64,000 nt of DNA from the NCBI GenBank assembly GCA_041398905.1, contig JAWKTV010000002.1, forward strand, positions 186,001 to 250,000, read 5' to 3'. This DNA comes from JAWKTV01 sp041398905 (GTDB taxonomy: Bacteria > Planctomycetota > Planctomycetia > Planctomycetales > Planctomycetaceae). The first letter of the stretch is position 1; each line of letters opens with the position of its first letter. The notes beneath the pieces are model-generated. The model saw nothing but the letters and a program-made list of their open reading frames with translations, had not been told where the DNA came from and did not search any database. Positions 47,265 through 57,949 of the stretch are shown here, piece after piece. Position numbers and translations under genes: made by a program.

Positions 47265-47435
47265 GGCGATCGGCGGTCCATAAAAAGGGCGAAGGAGAGA
47301 GGCGCAGTTGACGACGTGCAGTTCCGTGATTGATCAGGCGGATTCAGTCACGATCAGAGGTCCGAATGGTTTCGTCCGTTAGACATTGGCGATCGGTGTG
47401 GCCGCACTGGAGTGCGAAGCGCCGTTGGCGACAGG

Positions 47436-49607
47436 TCAGGTTGCGGCGCGTCGGAGCAGGTACCAGAGCAGGCCCAGCAGAATACTGAAGATCGCGACTG
47501 ACCAGACGCCCGCGTTGACGAAGACGCGCCGCAGGTCGTCGACGGGACGGACCGTGGCGTCGCGACGTTCCTGCACGATGGCCAGCCATCCGGTCCGCCC
47601 GACCGGCGCCGCGGCGGCGAGCCAGTCCCCCTGGAAGTCTTGATCGATCGCGCCAATCGGGTCGCGGTATCGGTCGGTCTTCCGTTGCGACGTCAATGTC
47701 ACCGCCATGTCACGTTCAATTCGCAGTGGTGAGTCGGGCGAGTCGATCTCGCTGTCGGACATGTTTTCGAGTCGCGCGTGGGTCATCCAGGGGTGGTCGA
47801 GCAGGCTGGCGTAGCCGCCGCGGGTGTCGGCGAGCGCGAGGAATCGGTTGTGCAGTTCGGTTCGCGGAGGGACCGTGCCGCCGTTGAGATGCATCTCGAC
47901 CTCCCATTGCCGGAGCAACTGGGGCAGGCCGATGGTGCGGGCGACCACGCCGATGACCTGCTGGCCATCTTCGCCGCGAACCGGGGCGGCGATGGCGATC
48001 ATGAACTGCTCTGTCGCCCTTGAACGGAAGGGGAACGAGATCCCGGGCTGCGTGCGAATGCTGACGGAGTCGCGTGGCGTTTCGGGCGGGAGTTCGCGCC
48101 CCAGGCCGTGGTAGTAGTCCCGCCAGTGAAAGCTGCGACCGAGCGTCGTCTTGTGCCCGGAGTCCTTTGGGGGAAGGCGGAAGATCTGCCGGCCGTCGAC
48201 ATCCGTGATGAACCAGCTCTCGTCGACGGTTCGCCCCTCCGACTCCAGATGCTGCTGGGCCGCGCGGACGACGCCGTTCATCCAGTCATACGGGTCATCC
48301 GCCGGGCTGTCCGTCCCGCTTTCCCTCGCGGCCCTGTCGCAGCGATCGAACAGCTCCGCGTCGGTCAGTCGTCGCGCGTCGTCGATCAACTGCCGGAGCC
48401 GCGGTGACTCGGCGAGACTCTCGAGGACCGCCTGCCGGGCACTGAGTTCTCGCTGCACGCTTTCAGCGAGAATCTCGGCGGTGACGACGTCGCTGTCGAG
48501 GGCAAAGGATCGACGAGGCTGCTCGGCCGCGTCGACGATCCGCGGCACGGCCGTCTCGCGATCCAGTATGATGGCCAGGAGCAGCATCGATCGGCCCCAG
48601 CCGAGCCGCGATGAGCGGACGTTTGGCACGGGACTGCCGCCGGCGTTCCGGTGCCGCATCGAGCACCGCCTGGGCGCTCGGCGTTCGCTTGACGGGATCG
48701 CGTTCGAGGCATTGGTCGATGATCGCGCGAGCGGGCCGTCGACCGGGCAGTTGCTCGTGACCGACGGGACGCTGCGAACGCATGACGATGCGGCGGTAGG
48801 CCTGCAGTCGATCGTCGAGCGTCGTCGCCTGGCTGAGTTGCTGAGAATGATACGGGGTTTCGTAGGGAGGCGCGCCGGTGAGCATTTCGTAGAGGACGGC
48901 ACCAAGCGCGTAGACGTCCCAGCAAACGTCCGGTGCCCCCTGCAGGACCGCCTGCTCGGGAGCCATGTAAAAGAACGTCCCGAGGGCCGGGCTTTGTTCC
49001 GTCGTCAATCGCGACTGTCCGAAGTCGCCCAGTCGCGGCTCCTGATGGGCATCGAGCAGGATGTTGGCCGGCTTGATGTCGCAGTGCAGAATACTGCCGC
49101 TGTGCGCATGCACCAGCGCATGGCGAGAGCTTCGCTGATTCGCACCGCTTCTTCGACGGCAGCGGACCGCTGGCGAGTCGGTTCGCCAGCGAGCCGCGTT
49201 CGAGGTACTCCATGACGAAGTACGGCGGCTCGTGATCCCAGCCGACATCCAGCAATCCGACGATGTTTCGCGACGTGTACAGCACCGCCAGCTTTTCGAC
49301 CTCCCGACTGAGCAGCGACCAGTTAAGCCCGCGGCGGTGCGTGTAGAACTTGATCGCGACCTGCTTGCCGGTCTTCAACTCGCGCCAGCCACACCGAGCC
49401 GAACGAACCTTCCCCGAGCTGACGCTCGATCTCGTACCCCGGGACATGCCCGGGGGGGGGCGACTGATCGATACTTAGCTGCCGCGACACGTCCCGTTCA
49501 TCTGGCGACTGCACCGGCGTCTGGTCCAACGCGGAGCGAGCGAAGTCCGGCGGAAGGATGTGGTGGACATGGGCGAGTCGAATGCGGTCAGCGAACCGCC
49601 CAATCAT
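47436..49607 (-). pseudogene. Ser/Thr protein kinase fused to an extracytoplasmic sensor domain, frameshifted
   Basis: From ATG 49607 the first frame gives the glycine loop GYEIERQLGEGSFGSVW; a second frame gives KQVAIKFY (catalytic Lys) and YFVMEYLERGSL; a third gives the catalytic loop HCDIKPANILLD, GDFGQSR, TFFYMAPEQAV and DVYALGAVLYEMLTG; a fourth carries the sensor part. This runs from a hydrophobic segment (MLLLAIIL) through a Cache-like extracytoplasmic domain (WFITDVDGRQIF, FHWRDYYHGLG, ISFPFRSRATEQFMIAIAAPV in part) to a C-terminal membrane helix (WSVAIFSILLGLLWYLLRR). All kinase residues are present. About 720 aa when repaired. At least three shifts. Confidence 0.85.
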
Positions 49608-49823
49608 GGAGCTTTGCTGTCGGCAGGTCCAGCGACGCGACCTCGATTCACGGAGACCCGGTTATTCAATCTGGGTGTGGCGGGGCGCTCCGGAAGAAGC
49701 CCTCCTGCGGGAAGGGATGCGACATCGGGGCTACTGCTGTCGCGGGGCGCCTCGCCATCCGCGTTTCATCGCTCCTCTGTGAAAAAGCGGGTGTCCCAAA
49801 CCGCGATTCACATTCAAGCGTCC

Positions 49824-50927
<1,104 letters not shown>

Positions 50928-51186
50928 TGTCGCGACCTCTTTGACCACCCGATGGGAAAAGCAGTCGAGTTCGCCGGGGCGGTCCTTTGGGCGTATCGTG
51001 GCGATACTCTATCATGCGTCGGGCTGTTGGCCAGAGCGTCCTGTCGCGCCGCCCCCGCAGGGCTGACCCGGCACCGCGAACGCCGGGCGATTGCACATCA
51101 CGGGACGTTGATGCTTCGCCACCTGCCACCCACACTCGACGACCCACTTCCATCACCGATTACCCACGTCAAGGACGACCACTCAC

Positions 51187-53102
51187 ATGGCCGCTGCTGC
51201 GAAGTCCGAGTATACCGGGGCTGACATTGAGGTGCTCGAAGGGTTGGAGCCTGTGCGGCGTCGGCCGTCGATGTACATCGGCGGCGTCGACTCCCGTGGA
51301 CTCCACCACCTCATCTGGGAGGTTGTGGACAACTCGGTCGACGAGTACCTGGCGGGTGAGTGCGACCGTATCGAGGTCACGCTGCACAAGGACGCCTCGT
51401 CGATCAGCGTCGAGGACAACGGCCGCGGCATTCCGGTCGACCCGCACCCGAAGGTGAAGAAGTCGACGCTCGAAGTGATCCTGACGACGCTGCACGCGGG
51501 CGGGAAGTTCTCGAACAAGAACTACCTCCGCAGCGGCGGACTGCACGGTGTCGGATCGAGCGTGGTGAACGCGCTGTCCGAAGAGCTGGTGGCAACCGTC
51601 CATCGCGATGGCCACGAGTGGGTGCAGCGCTACAAGCGGGGGCGGCCCACGACACCCGTCAAGCAGACGCGGCCGTTTCGGGGACGGGGGACGAAGATCT
51701 TCTTTCGTCCCGACGATGACATCTTTCGCCGGGTGCAGTTCCACGCCGACACGATTCGCCAGCACCTCGAAGACATCGCTTACATCCACAGCGGACTCAA
51801 GCTGGTGTTCTTCGATGAGGCGAAGGGCGAAAGGTTCGAGCTGCACCACCCCGAGGGCTTGCAGGGGTACCTCGCGAAGGTCATCGAAGACGACAAACGG
51901 CGGATCGTGCACGAGTCGGTCTTCAATATCAGCAAGGAAGAAGATGCCGTCCGCGTCGATTGCGTGCTGCAGTGGACCGAGTCGACGGACGAACATATCC
52001 GCAGTTACGTCAACGGCATTCGCACGCGGGCCGGCGGGACGCACGAGTCGGGCTTTCGCGGCGGAGTCGCCAAGGCGATCAAGAACTACATGGAGGTCCA
52101 CAACATCCGCCAGAAGGGGCTGACGATCACCCCCGACGACATGCGGGAAGGGATCGTCGCGATCGTCTCGGCCTTTCATCCCGAGCCGATGTTCCAGGGG
52201 CAGACGAAGGATCGGCTCAACAACCCGGAGATGACCTCGTTCACCGACGGCGTGGTGCGTCCGGCGGTCGAGACGTGGCTCAACTCCAATCCATCAGTGG
52301 CGGACGCGATCGTCGGCCGCATCGTGCTGGCGGCGCGCGCGCGAGAAGCGAGTCGCGAGGCGGTGTCGACCGTCCGGCGGAAGTCGCACGGCTCACGCCG
52401 CTCGAACCTGCCCGGCAAGCTGCTCGACTGCCGGTCGACCAACGCCGAGGAATGTGAACTGTTCATCGTGGAAGGTCAGTCGGCCGGCGGCACGGCGGCC
52501 AGCGGTCGCGACAGCGGTCGGCAGGCGGTCCTGCCGCTCAAGGGCAAGATTCTCAACACCGAATCGCTTGGCCTGTCGAAGGTGTTGCAGAACGCGGAGA
52601 TCAAAGACCTCGTCGAAACGCTTGGTACCGGCATCGGCCCGAACTTCGACCCGCACCGGCTGAGGTACGACAAGATCATCCTGCTGATGGACGCCGACAG
52701 CGACGGTTACCACATCAGCACGCTGCTGCTGGCGTTCTTCTTCCGGCACATGCTCGACCTCGTGAAGCAGGGCAGGTCTACCTCGCCCAGCCCCCCTCTA
52801 CAAGATCGAACATGGCAAGCAGCGGAAGTACGCGCGACGACGCCGAGAAGGAGGAGTACCTCGAATCACTCGGCGACCGCGCCAACGTCGACATCCAACG
52901 GTTCAAGGGACTCGGCGAAATGAATGCCGAGCAGCTCAAGGAGACAACCCTTGACCCGACGACGCGCATTCTGCTGCGGGTCGACATCGACAGCGCGGTC
53001 GAAGCGGACAAAGTGTTCGTGCAACTGCTCGGCAAAGACCCGGCCGAGCGGTACCGCATCATCATGGACGATGCCGGCGAAGCGGATGATCTGGACGTTT
53101 AG
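51187..53102 (+). CDS. Type IIA DNA topoisomerase subunit B (GyrB/ParE-like), frameshifted near the end
   Basis: The ATPase domain shows GLEPVRRRPSMYIG, NSVDEYLAG, EDNGRGIPV and GGLHGVGSSVVNALS. The transducer and the TOPRIM domain follow: FIVEGQSAGGTAASGR and DADSDGYHISTLLLAFFFRH, keeping the catalytic Glu and the Asp-x-Asp. Near 52770-52860 three single-base losses break the frame (one inside a run of six C that should be seven); the C-terminus returns as RANVDIQRFKGLGEMNAEQL to the stop at 53102. Repaired length is about 640 aa. EGQSAGG differs from the usual EGDSAGG. I cannot tell gyrase from topoisomerase IV without the A subunit. Confidence 0.9.
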
Positions 53103-53195
53103 CCCTGGCGTCAGTGGCTTTGTCGCCCGCGGCGCACTCCCACTTTCCCGTCGTCGAACCGTCGGCTTCCCGACACACGATCGTCGAATGGCGCA

Positions 53196-54620
53196 TCAGT
53201 CGGCCCCCGTGTTCGCCCGCAGGTGAAGGCACACCAGCGCGTCTTCGCAACGAAGATAGAGTCGCCCCTGACTGAGAACGGGGGCGGTCCAGCTTGGGTT
53301 GTGCATGCGCGGGGCCTTGCATCTCGAGAGCTCCCGCCAGCCTTCGGGACTGGGCTGCACGAGTGCCAGAGTGCCCCGTTCGCCGAGCACGATGAACTTG
53401 CCATCCGCGAGAATCTTCGAGCCGCGCCCGTAGAAGGGCCACGGAATCTCAACTCCCGTCGCGCGATCCACGATCGCCCCCGTCGCGGGATTCTGGGCGA
53501 GACCGGTCAGCGGCTGGCCCCAGCCATCGGTTGACCAGACGACCTCGCCGTCGCTCGCCCGGACGCACCGCAGTTCCCCCTCCTGCTCGTGACGGCCGCT
53601 GAAGCCGTAGAAGTGTCCGTCGAGCGCAATCGGTGTCGACCAGTGCGCCAGCAGATTCCGACGATCGCGCCACACGACCTCGTAGCGGTTGCCGTCCGGT
53701 TGCACCTTCAGCAACGCGGAACCTTGTCGATAAGCGGCCGTGAGGAGAATCGTATCGTCAACCACCACGGGACAGGCGGCGTTGACCGACTCATGCACGG
53801 TCGGCCGGAACCAGTACTTGAATCGCTCGCGGCCGGTGCGCGGGTCGAGCGACACCAGTCCCTGCCGCATCAGGCACAGCACGTGCCTGTGACCATGAAT
53901 GGTTGCGACGATCGGCGACGAGTAGCTGACGACCATCTCATCGCCGGTCCAGCGGTACACCTCACCCTCTTCGTCCGCCACGCCGTCCCATGTCGACTTC
54001 CCGACCGCCTTCCAGAGCACCCCGCCATCCTTGGCGGCGAAGGCGACGACGCCGGCATCGGGCTGACCACCGACGAGCACAATGAGCCGATCGCCCTCGA
54101 GCACCGGCGTCGCCCCGACGCCGAAGAAGCCGTCGGGGATCGTGTAGTCGTCACGCAGGTCGTGCTGCCACACCAGTTCCCCCTTGTCGAGCGTCAGGCA
54201 GAGGAGCTTGCCCTGCGCACCCAGGGTGTAACAATGCGACTCCGTCAGGATGGGCGAGCACCGGGGTCCGTTGTTGTAGCCGTAAGGGTCGGAGAAGTCG
54301 CTGGAATAGCGGTACGTCCAAATGGTCTGACCCGTCAGCGCGTGACAGCACTCGACGATCTCGGCGTCGTCAATGCGATGATGCAGCACGAGCCGCTCGC
54401 CTCGGACGGAAGGGGCGGAGTATCCGGTACCGACATCCCGTTCCCACAACAGCGGCGGGCCGTCCTTGGGCCACGTCGCAAGCAGCCCGGTTTCGGTGGA
54501 GACGCCGGTGTGGTCTGGTCCCAAAAACCAGGGCCAGTCGGTTCCGACCGGCTCGGCGGCCTTGGCCGACAACCCGAGCATCCCCCACAGCAGGGCCGCG
54601 CTCAACAGCCTCACGCGCAT
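53196..54620 (-). CDS. Exported PQQ-like beta-propeller protein
   Basis: I start at ATG 54620 (MRVRLLSAALLWGMLGLSAKA), a clear signal peptide; an open frame 29 codons longer lacks one. The mature protein is a beta-propeller: WPWFLGPDHTGVS is the family's start motif, followed by repeats such as VECCHALTGQTIWTYRYS, VVAFAAKDGGVLWKAVG and CVRASDGEVVWSTD. 474 aa. It is related to the protein at 8970-10623 but lacks that one's membrane helices. No PQQ-binding enzyme residues were seen; the role is unknown. Confidence 0.9.
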   Translation of the reverse strand: MRVRLLSAALLWGMLGLSAKAAEPVGTDWPWFLGPDHTGVSTETGLLATWPKDGPPLLWERDVGTGYSAPSVRGERLVLHHRIDDAEIVECCHALTGQTIWTYRYSSDFSDPYGYNNGPRCSPILTESHCYTLGAQGKLLCLTLDKGELVWQHDLRDDYTIPDGFFGVGATPVLEGDRLIVLVGGQPDAGVVAFAAKDGGVLWKAVGKSTWDGVADEEGEVYRWTGDEMVVSYSSPIVATIHGHRHVLCLMRQGLVSLDPRTGRERFKYWFRPTVHESVNAACPVVVDDTILLTAAYRQGSALLKVQPDGNRYEVVWRDRRNLLAHWSTPIALDGHFYGFSGRHEQEGELRCVRASDGEVVWSTDGWGQPLTGLAQNPATGAIVDRATGVEIPWPFYGRGSKILADGKFIVLGERGTLALVQPSPEGWRELSRCKAPRMHNPSWTAPVLSQGRLYLRCEDALVCLHLRANTGAD

Positions 54621-54768
54621 GATCGTCCGCACCGCTGCCTCCCTGAAACTTCCCAAACGTCGACCGGAGACGAAACTGTAAACCTTCTTCGCGAGCGCTG
54701 CTATCATTCCGAGAGGTCAGCGTCGCAAATGTTTCGTGAGCCTCGAGAGAGACGGGAGGGCTGGTTCG

Positions 54769-54999
54769 ATGCCGCTGTTTGAGTTTCGTTGTCGATCGTG
54801 TGAGCGTGAGTTCGAGCTGCTGGTGCGGAATGGCGAGACGCCGCTCTGCCCGAAATGCAATGCCCATCAGCTCGACAAGCTGATGAGCGCGGCGGCGGGA
54901 CACGTGGCGGGGGTCTCGTCGCTGCCGCTGGCCGGGCCAGCGTGTCCTCCCCCCGAGTTCGGCCCATGTGGGACCGGTTGCTGTCGGTTGCCGCAGTGA
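54769..54999 (+). CDS. FmdB-type zinc-ribbon protein, 76 aa
   Basis: MPLFEFRCRSCEREFELLV with a second pair LCPKC gives the four cysteines of the FmdB regulatory-protein zinc ribbon. The protein ends in a Pro/Gly/Cys-rich tail (PPPEFGPCGTGCC) common in this family. The start at 54769 is chosen because the FmdB motif begins there; the 11 preceding codons are not conserved. It is divergent from the beta-propeller gene. Confidence 0.85.
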   Translation: MPLFEFRCRSCEREFELLVRNGETPLCPKCNAHQLDKLMSAAAGHVAGVSSLPLAGPACPPPEFGPCGTGCCRLPQ

Positions 55000-55095
55000 C
55001 ACGCGGGTCGCCCTTGTCGTCGTTGCGGGGGCAGACGCCGCGGCGCCGGATGGAATTGTGGCCACCTGGCGAAGCTCGATCCTCCGCGCGAGAAG

Positions 55096-57594
55096 TCACT
55101 GCTTGCTGATCGTCTCGTCGAGGTTCAGCAGGATGCGGCAGACGATGGTCCAGGCGGCCAGTTCGTCGCGGGGGAGTCCTTCGGGCACGGGGGAGGCTCC
55201 CTGCTGCAGCAGGGCATCGGCTGCGGGACGGTCCGCAGCGAACCGGCCAAGCGCCCGGTCGTACTCCTGTCGCAGGATCTTTAACTCGGCGGGCGTCGCG
55301 GGGCGGGCGAGCAAGGATTCCGCGCAGAACTGCGCCTGGGCTTCCCAGTCGTCACCCGCTTCGTTCATCGCTCGCGCGGCGAGGTGCCGGGCCGCTTCGA
55401 TGAACGTCACATCGTTGAGCAGCAGCAACGCCTGCAAAGGGGTGTTCGTGCGTCGCAGGTTGACGGTGCAGGTGTCCCGTTCGTTGGCGTCGAAGAGGAC
55501 CATCTCGGGCGGCTTGACCGCTCGTCGCCAGAGCGTGTACAGGCTGCGGCGGTACAGGTTCTTCCCTTGATCGGGCTTGTAGACTGGCCGACCTTTGATG
55601 ATCTCCTGCCACAGTCCATCGGGCTGGTAGGGCTTCACCGGCGGGCCTCCCAGTTCTTCGACCAGCAGCCCGCTCGCGGCGAGCGACTGATCGCGAATGA
55701 CCTGCGCCGGCAGCCGGTACCGAGGTCCACGAGCCAGCCAGCGGTTGGCGGGATCCCGCTCGAGCAGCTCAGGTGACGTCGCGGTGCTTTGCCGGTAGGT
55801 CGAGCTGAGCACGATCTGCTTGGTCAGCCGTTTGACGTCCCAGCCATGCTGCACGAAGTCGAGCGCGAGCCAGTCGAGCAGGTCCGGGTGCGTGGGCAAC
55901 TCTCCCTGCGAGCCGAAGTCCTCGGGGGTCCGCACGAGTCCGTTGCCGAACAGTTGCTGCCAGAAGCGGTTGACCGCGACGCGACTGGTCAGCGGATGCT
56001 GCGGGGACACCAGCCATTGCGCCAGTCCGAGACGGTTGCGGGGGAGCGAGTCGTCCTGGGCGGGGAGCCAGTCGGGAGTCCGCATCGAAACCGGCTCACC
56101 CGGATGGTCGTACTGGCCACGATTGAGAATGTGTGACGCGCGAGGCTCGGGGAGTTCGCCCATCACCATGATCTTCGCGCCGGCGGCGAGCAGTTGGTCA
56201 TGCCGCCGCTGAACAGGGTCGATCTCCGCCTGCAATGCCCGGCCTTCGGCATCCACGCTGTTGAAGAAGTGCTGCACAGCGGCTTGCCGCTGTTTGCCTT
56301 TCCACTCGGTGGGTTTGCCTTCCCGCAAGTCCTTCGGCAGTTTCTGTTGCTGCTCGTCGGTGAGTGACTCCAGCCAGTTCGTCAGTCGTTCGCCGAAGCC
56401 GCTGGTCTTCTGGAGCGCCTCCCGCTTCGCGAGGAGCGGCTGCAGTTCCGCCGCGACGGCCTCGAACTCTTCGATCTTGTCCAGTCGTGGAACCGAGAGC
56501 ATTGGCGGCGCGTTCGAGCTGCCGCTGCCGTTGCCGATCTCGGGGACGTTGTGGAAGTAGGCGAACAGCTCGTAGTAGTCCCGCTGTGTGATGGGATCGA
56601 ACTTGTGGTCATGACAGCGGGCACAGCCCCAGGTCAGGCCCATGAAGACGGTCGCCGTGGTCTCGGCGCGGTCGGCGACGTACTCGACGAGCCACTCTTC
56701 GGGAGGATCCCCTTCGTTGTTGAGCCGGTGGTTGCGGTTGAAACCGGTGGCGACGAGCTGTCGCAGCGTCGGCCGCTCGAGCAGGTCGCCCGCCAGTTGC
56801 TCGATGATGAACTGGTCGTAAGGCATGTTGCTGTTGAAGGCGTCGACCACCCAGTCCCGCCAGGGCCACATGTTTCGCATCGGGTCGCTCTCATAGCCAT
56901 CACTGTCGCCATAGCGCGCGGCGTCGAGCCAGTGCCAGGCGAAGTGCTCACCAAAGCGGGGGGACGCCAGCAGGCGGTCAACGAGGGTCGCGCAGGCGGT
57001 GTCGAGGTCGGCGGGGTCATTCACAAAGGCGTCGACCTCGGCGGGCGTCGGCGGCAGACCGGTGAGGTCGAGGGTGATCCGCCGAATCAGCGTCGCACGA
57101 TCCGCCAGCGGGCTGGGCTGCACGCCGTGGGTCCGCAGTTGGGCGAGCACGAAACGGTCGATGTCGGAGGTGACCCAGTCCGAGTCGGCTTCCGGCGGCG
57201 CGACGGGCTGGAGCGGGATTAACGACCAGTGGGCCTCGTATTCCGCCCCGTCGGCAATCCACTGCCGCAACTTCGCCGCTTCGGCGGCGGTGACCCGCTT
57301 ATGTGTCTCCGGCGGCGGCATGCGAACATCGTCGTCGTTCGATGCAATCCGTTCGAGCACCGCGCTGTTGTCCGGATCATCGGGCGACAGGGCCTCAATG
57401 GCTGCTTCCCGCAGATCAAGCCGCAGATCGGCCTCCCGTGTGTTGGCATCGGGTCCGTGACAGGCGAAGCACTTGTCCGAGAGAATCGGGCGGATGTCGC
57501 GGTTGTAGCTGACACCGCCGCAGGCGATCTGCAGCCAGCCCCCCGTCAGCAGGGCCAGAGCTGGCAATGACTGAAGGATAAAGAGTCGTCGCAT
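55096..57594 (-). CDS. PSCyt1/DUF1549/DUF1553 protein
   Basis: Intact counterpart of the gene at 26333. From ATG 57594 a signal peptide (MRRLFILQSLPALALLTGG) is followed by PSCyt1 with CFACH haem motif (YNRDIRPILSDKCFACHGPD). DUF1549 comes next (RATLIRRITLDLTGLPPTPAE, WHWLDAARYGDSDGYES, CARCHDHKFDP) and DUF1553 closes the protein (GLAQWLVSPQHPLTSRVAVNRFW, RTNTPLQALLLLNDVTFIEAAR in part). 832 aa in one frame. An upstream extension of 43 codons lacks a signal peptide. Exported; function unknown. Confidence 0.93.
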   Translation of the reverse strand: MRRLFILQSLPALALLTGGWLQIACGGVSYNRDIRPILSDKCFACHGPDANTREADLRLDLREAAIEALSPDDPDNSAVLERIASNDDDVRMPPPETHKRVTAAEAAKLRQWIADGAEYEAHWSLIPLQPVAPPEADSDWVTSDIDRFVLAQLRTHGVQPSPLADRATLIRRITLDLTGLPPTPAEVDAFVNDPADLDTACATLVDRLLASPRFGEHFAWHWLDAARYGDSDGYESDPMRNMWPWRDWVVDAFNSNMPYDQFIIEQLAGDLLERPTLRQLVATGFNRNHRLNNEGDPPEEWLVEYVADRAETTATVFMGLTWGCARCHDHKFDPITQRDYYELFAYFHNVPEIGNGSGSSNAPPMLSVPRLDKIEEFEAVAAELQPLLAKREALQKTSGFGERLTNWLESLTDEQQQKLPKDLREGKPTEWKGKQRQAAVQHFFNSVDAEGRALQAEIDPVQRRHDQLLAAGAKIMVMGELPEPRASHILNRGQYDHPGEPVSMRTPDWLPAQDDSLPRNRLGLAQWLVSPQHPLTSRVAVNRFWQQLFGNGLVRTPEDFGSQGELPTHPDLLDWLALDFVQHGWDVKRLTKQIVLSSTYRQSTATSPELLERDPANRWLARGPRYRLPAQVIRDQSLAASGLLVEELGGPPVKPYQPDGLWQEIIKGRPVYKPDQGKNLYRRSLYTLWRRAVKPPEMVLFDANERDTCTVNLRRTNTPLQALLLLNDVTFIEAARHLAARAMNEAGDDWEAQAQFCAESLLARPATPAELKILRQEYDRALGRFAADRPAADALLQQGASPVPEGLPRDELAAWTIVCRILLNLDETISKQ

Positions 57595-57949
57595 GTTGTC
57601 TCCGTCGATACCGGAAGTCCTGTCGCCATTCTCACGATGATCGATGCGTTCGCAAGTCGGTCGGCGAATGGTTCGCTGGCGGCGCATGCTTCGGGACGCC
57701 GTTGGCTCGCTGAGCGGAGCCACACAACACCCCGCGACCTGCGCAATATTGTCGACATGTCGTTAGTTGTCGATATTTTTTCGGAAACTGTGAGTCAGCT
57801 TACGGTCGGACCGTGGCTGGTCGCCGATAATGACTCTTGGCGGGGCAGCGATACGGCAGGCGGTCAACGGTGAGCTGATCTTGTCCTGTTTCGCCAAATT
57901 GCGTACCAATCCGTTAGATTCCATTTCATTCCACCGAGAATCGACCACC
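57595..57949. promoter_or_regulatory. Divergent intergenic region between the DUF1553 gene and dsbD
   Basis: 355 bases. Promoters for both genes should lie here. An AT-rich stretch near 57745-57785 contains AATATTGTCGACA and TTGTCGATATTTTTT, an imperfect inverted pair that could be a protein-binding site or a weak hairpin. No clear -35/-10 boxes were found. Confidence 0.4.

Noticed and set aside
45879..47333. 484-codon frame on the plus strand opposite the second sulfatase
   Set aside because: The minus strand carries clear sulfatase motifs and a signal peptide; the plus-strand product has none.
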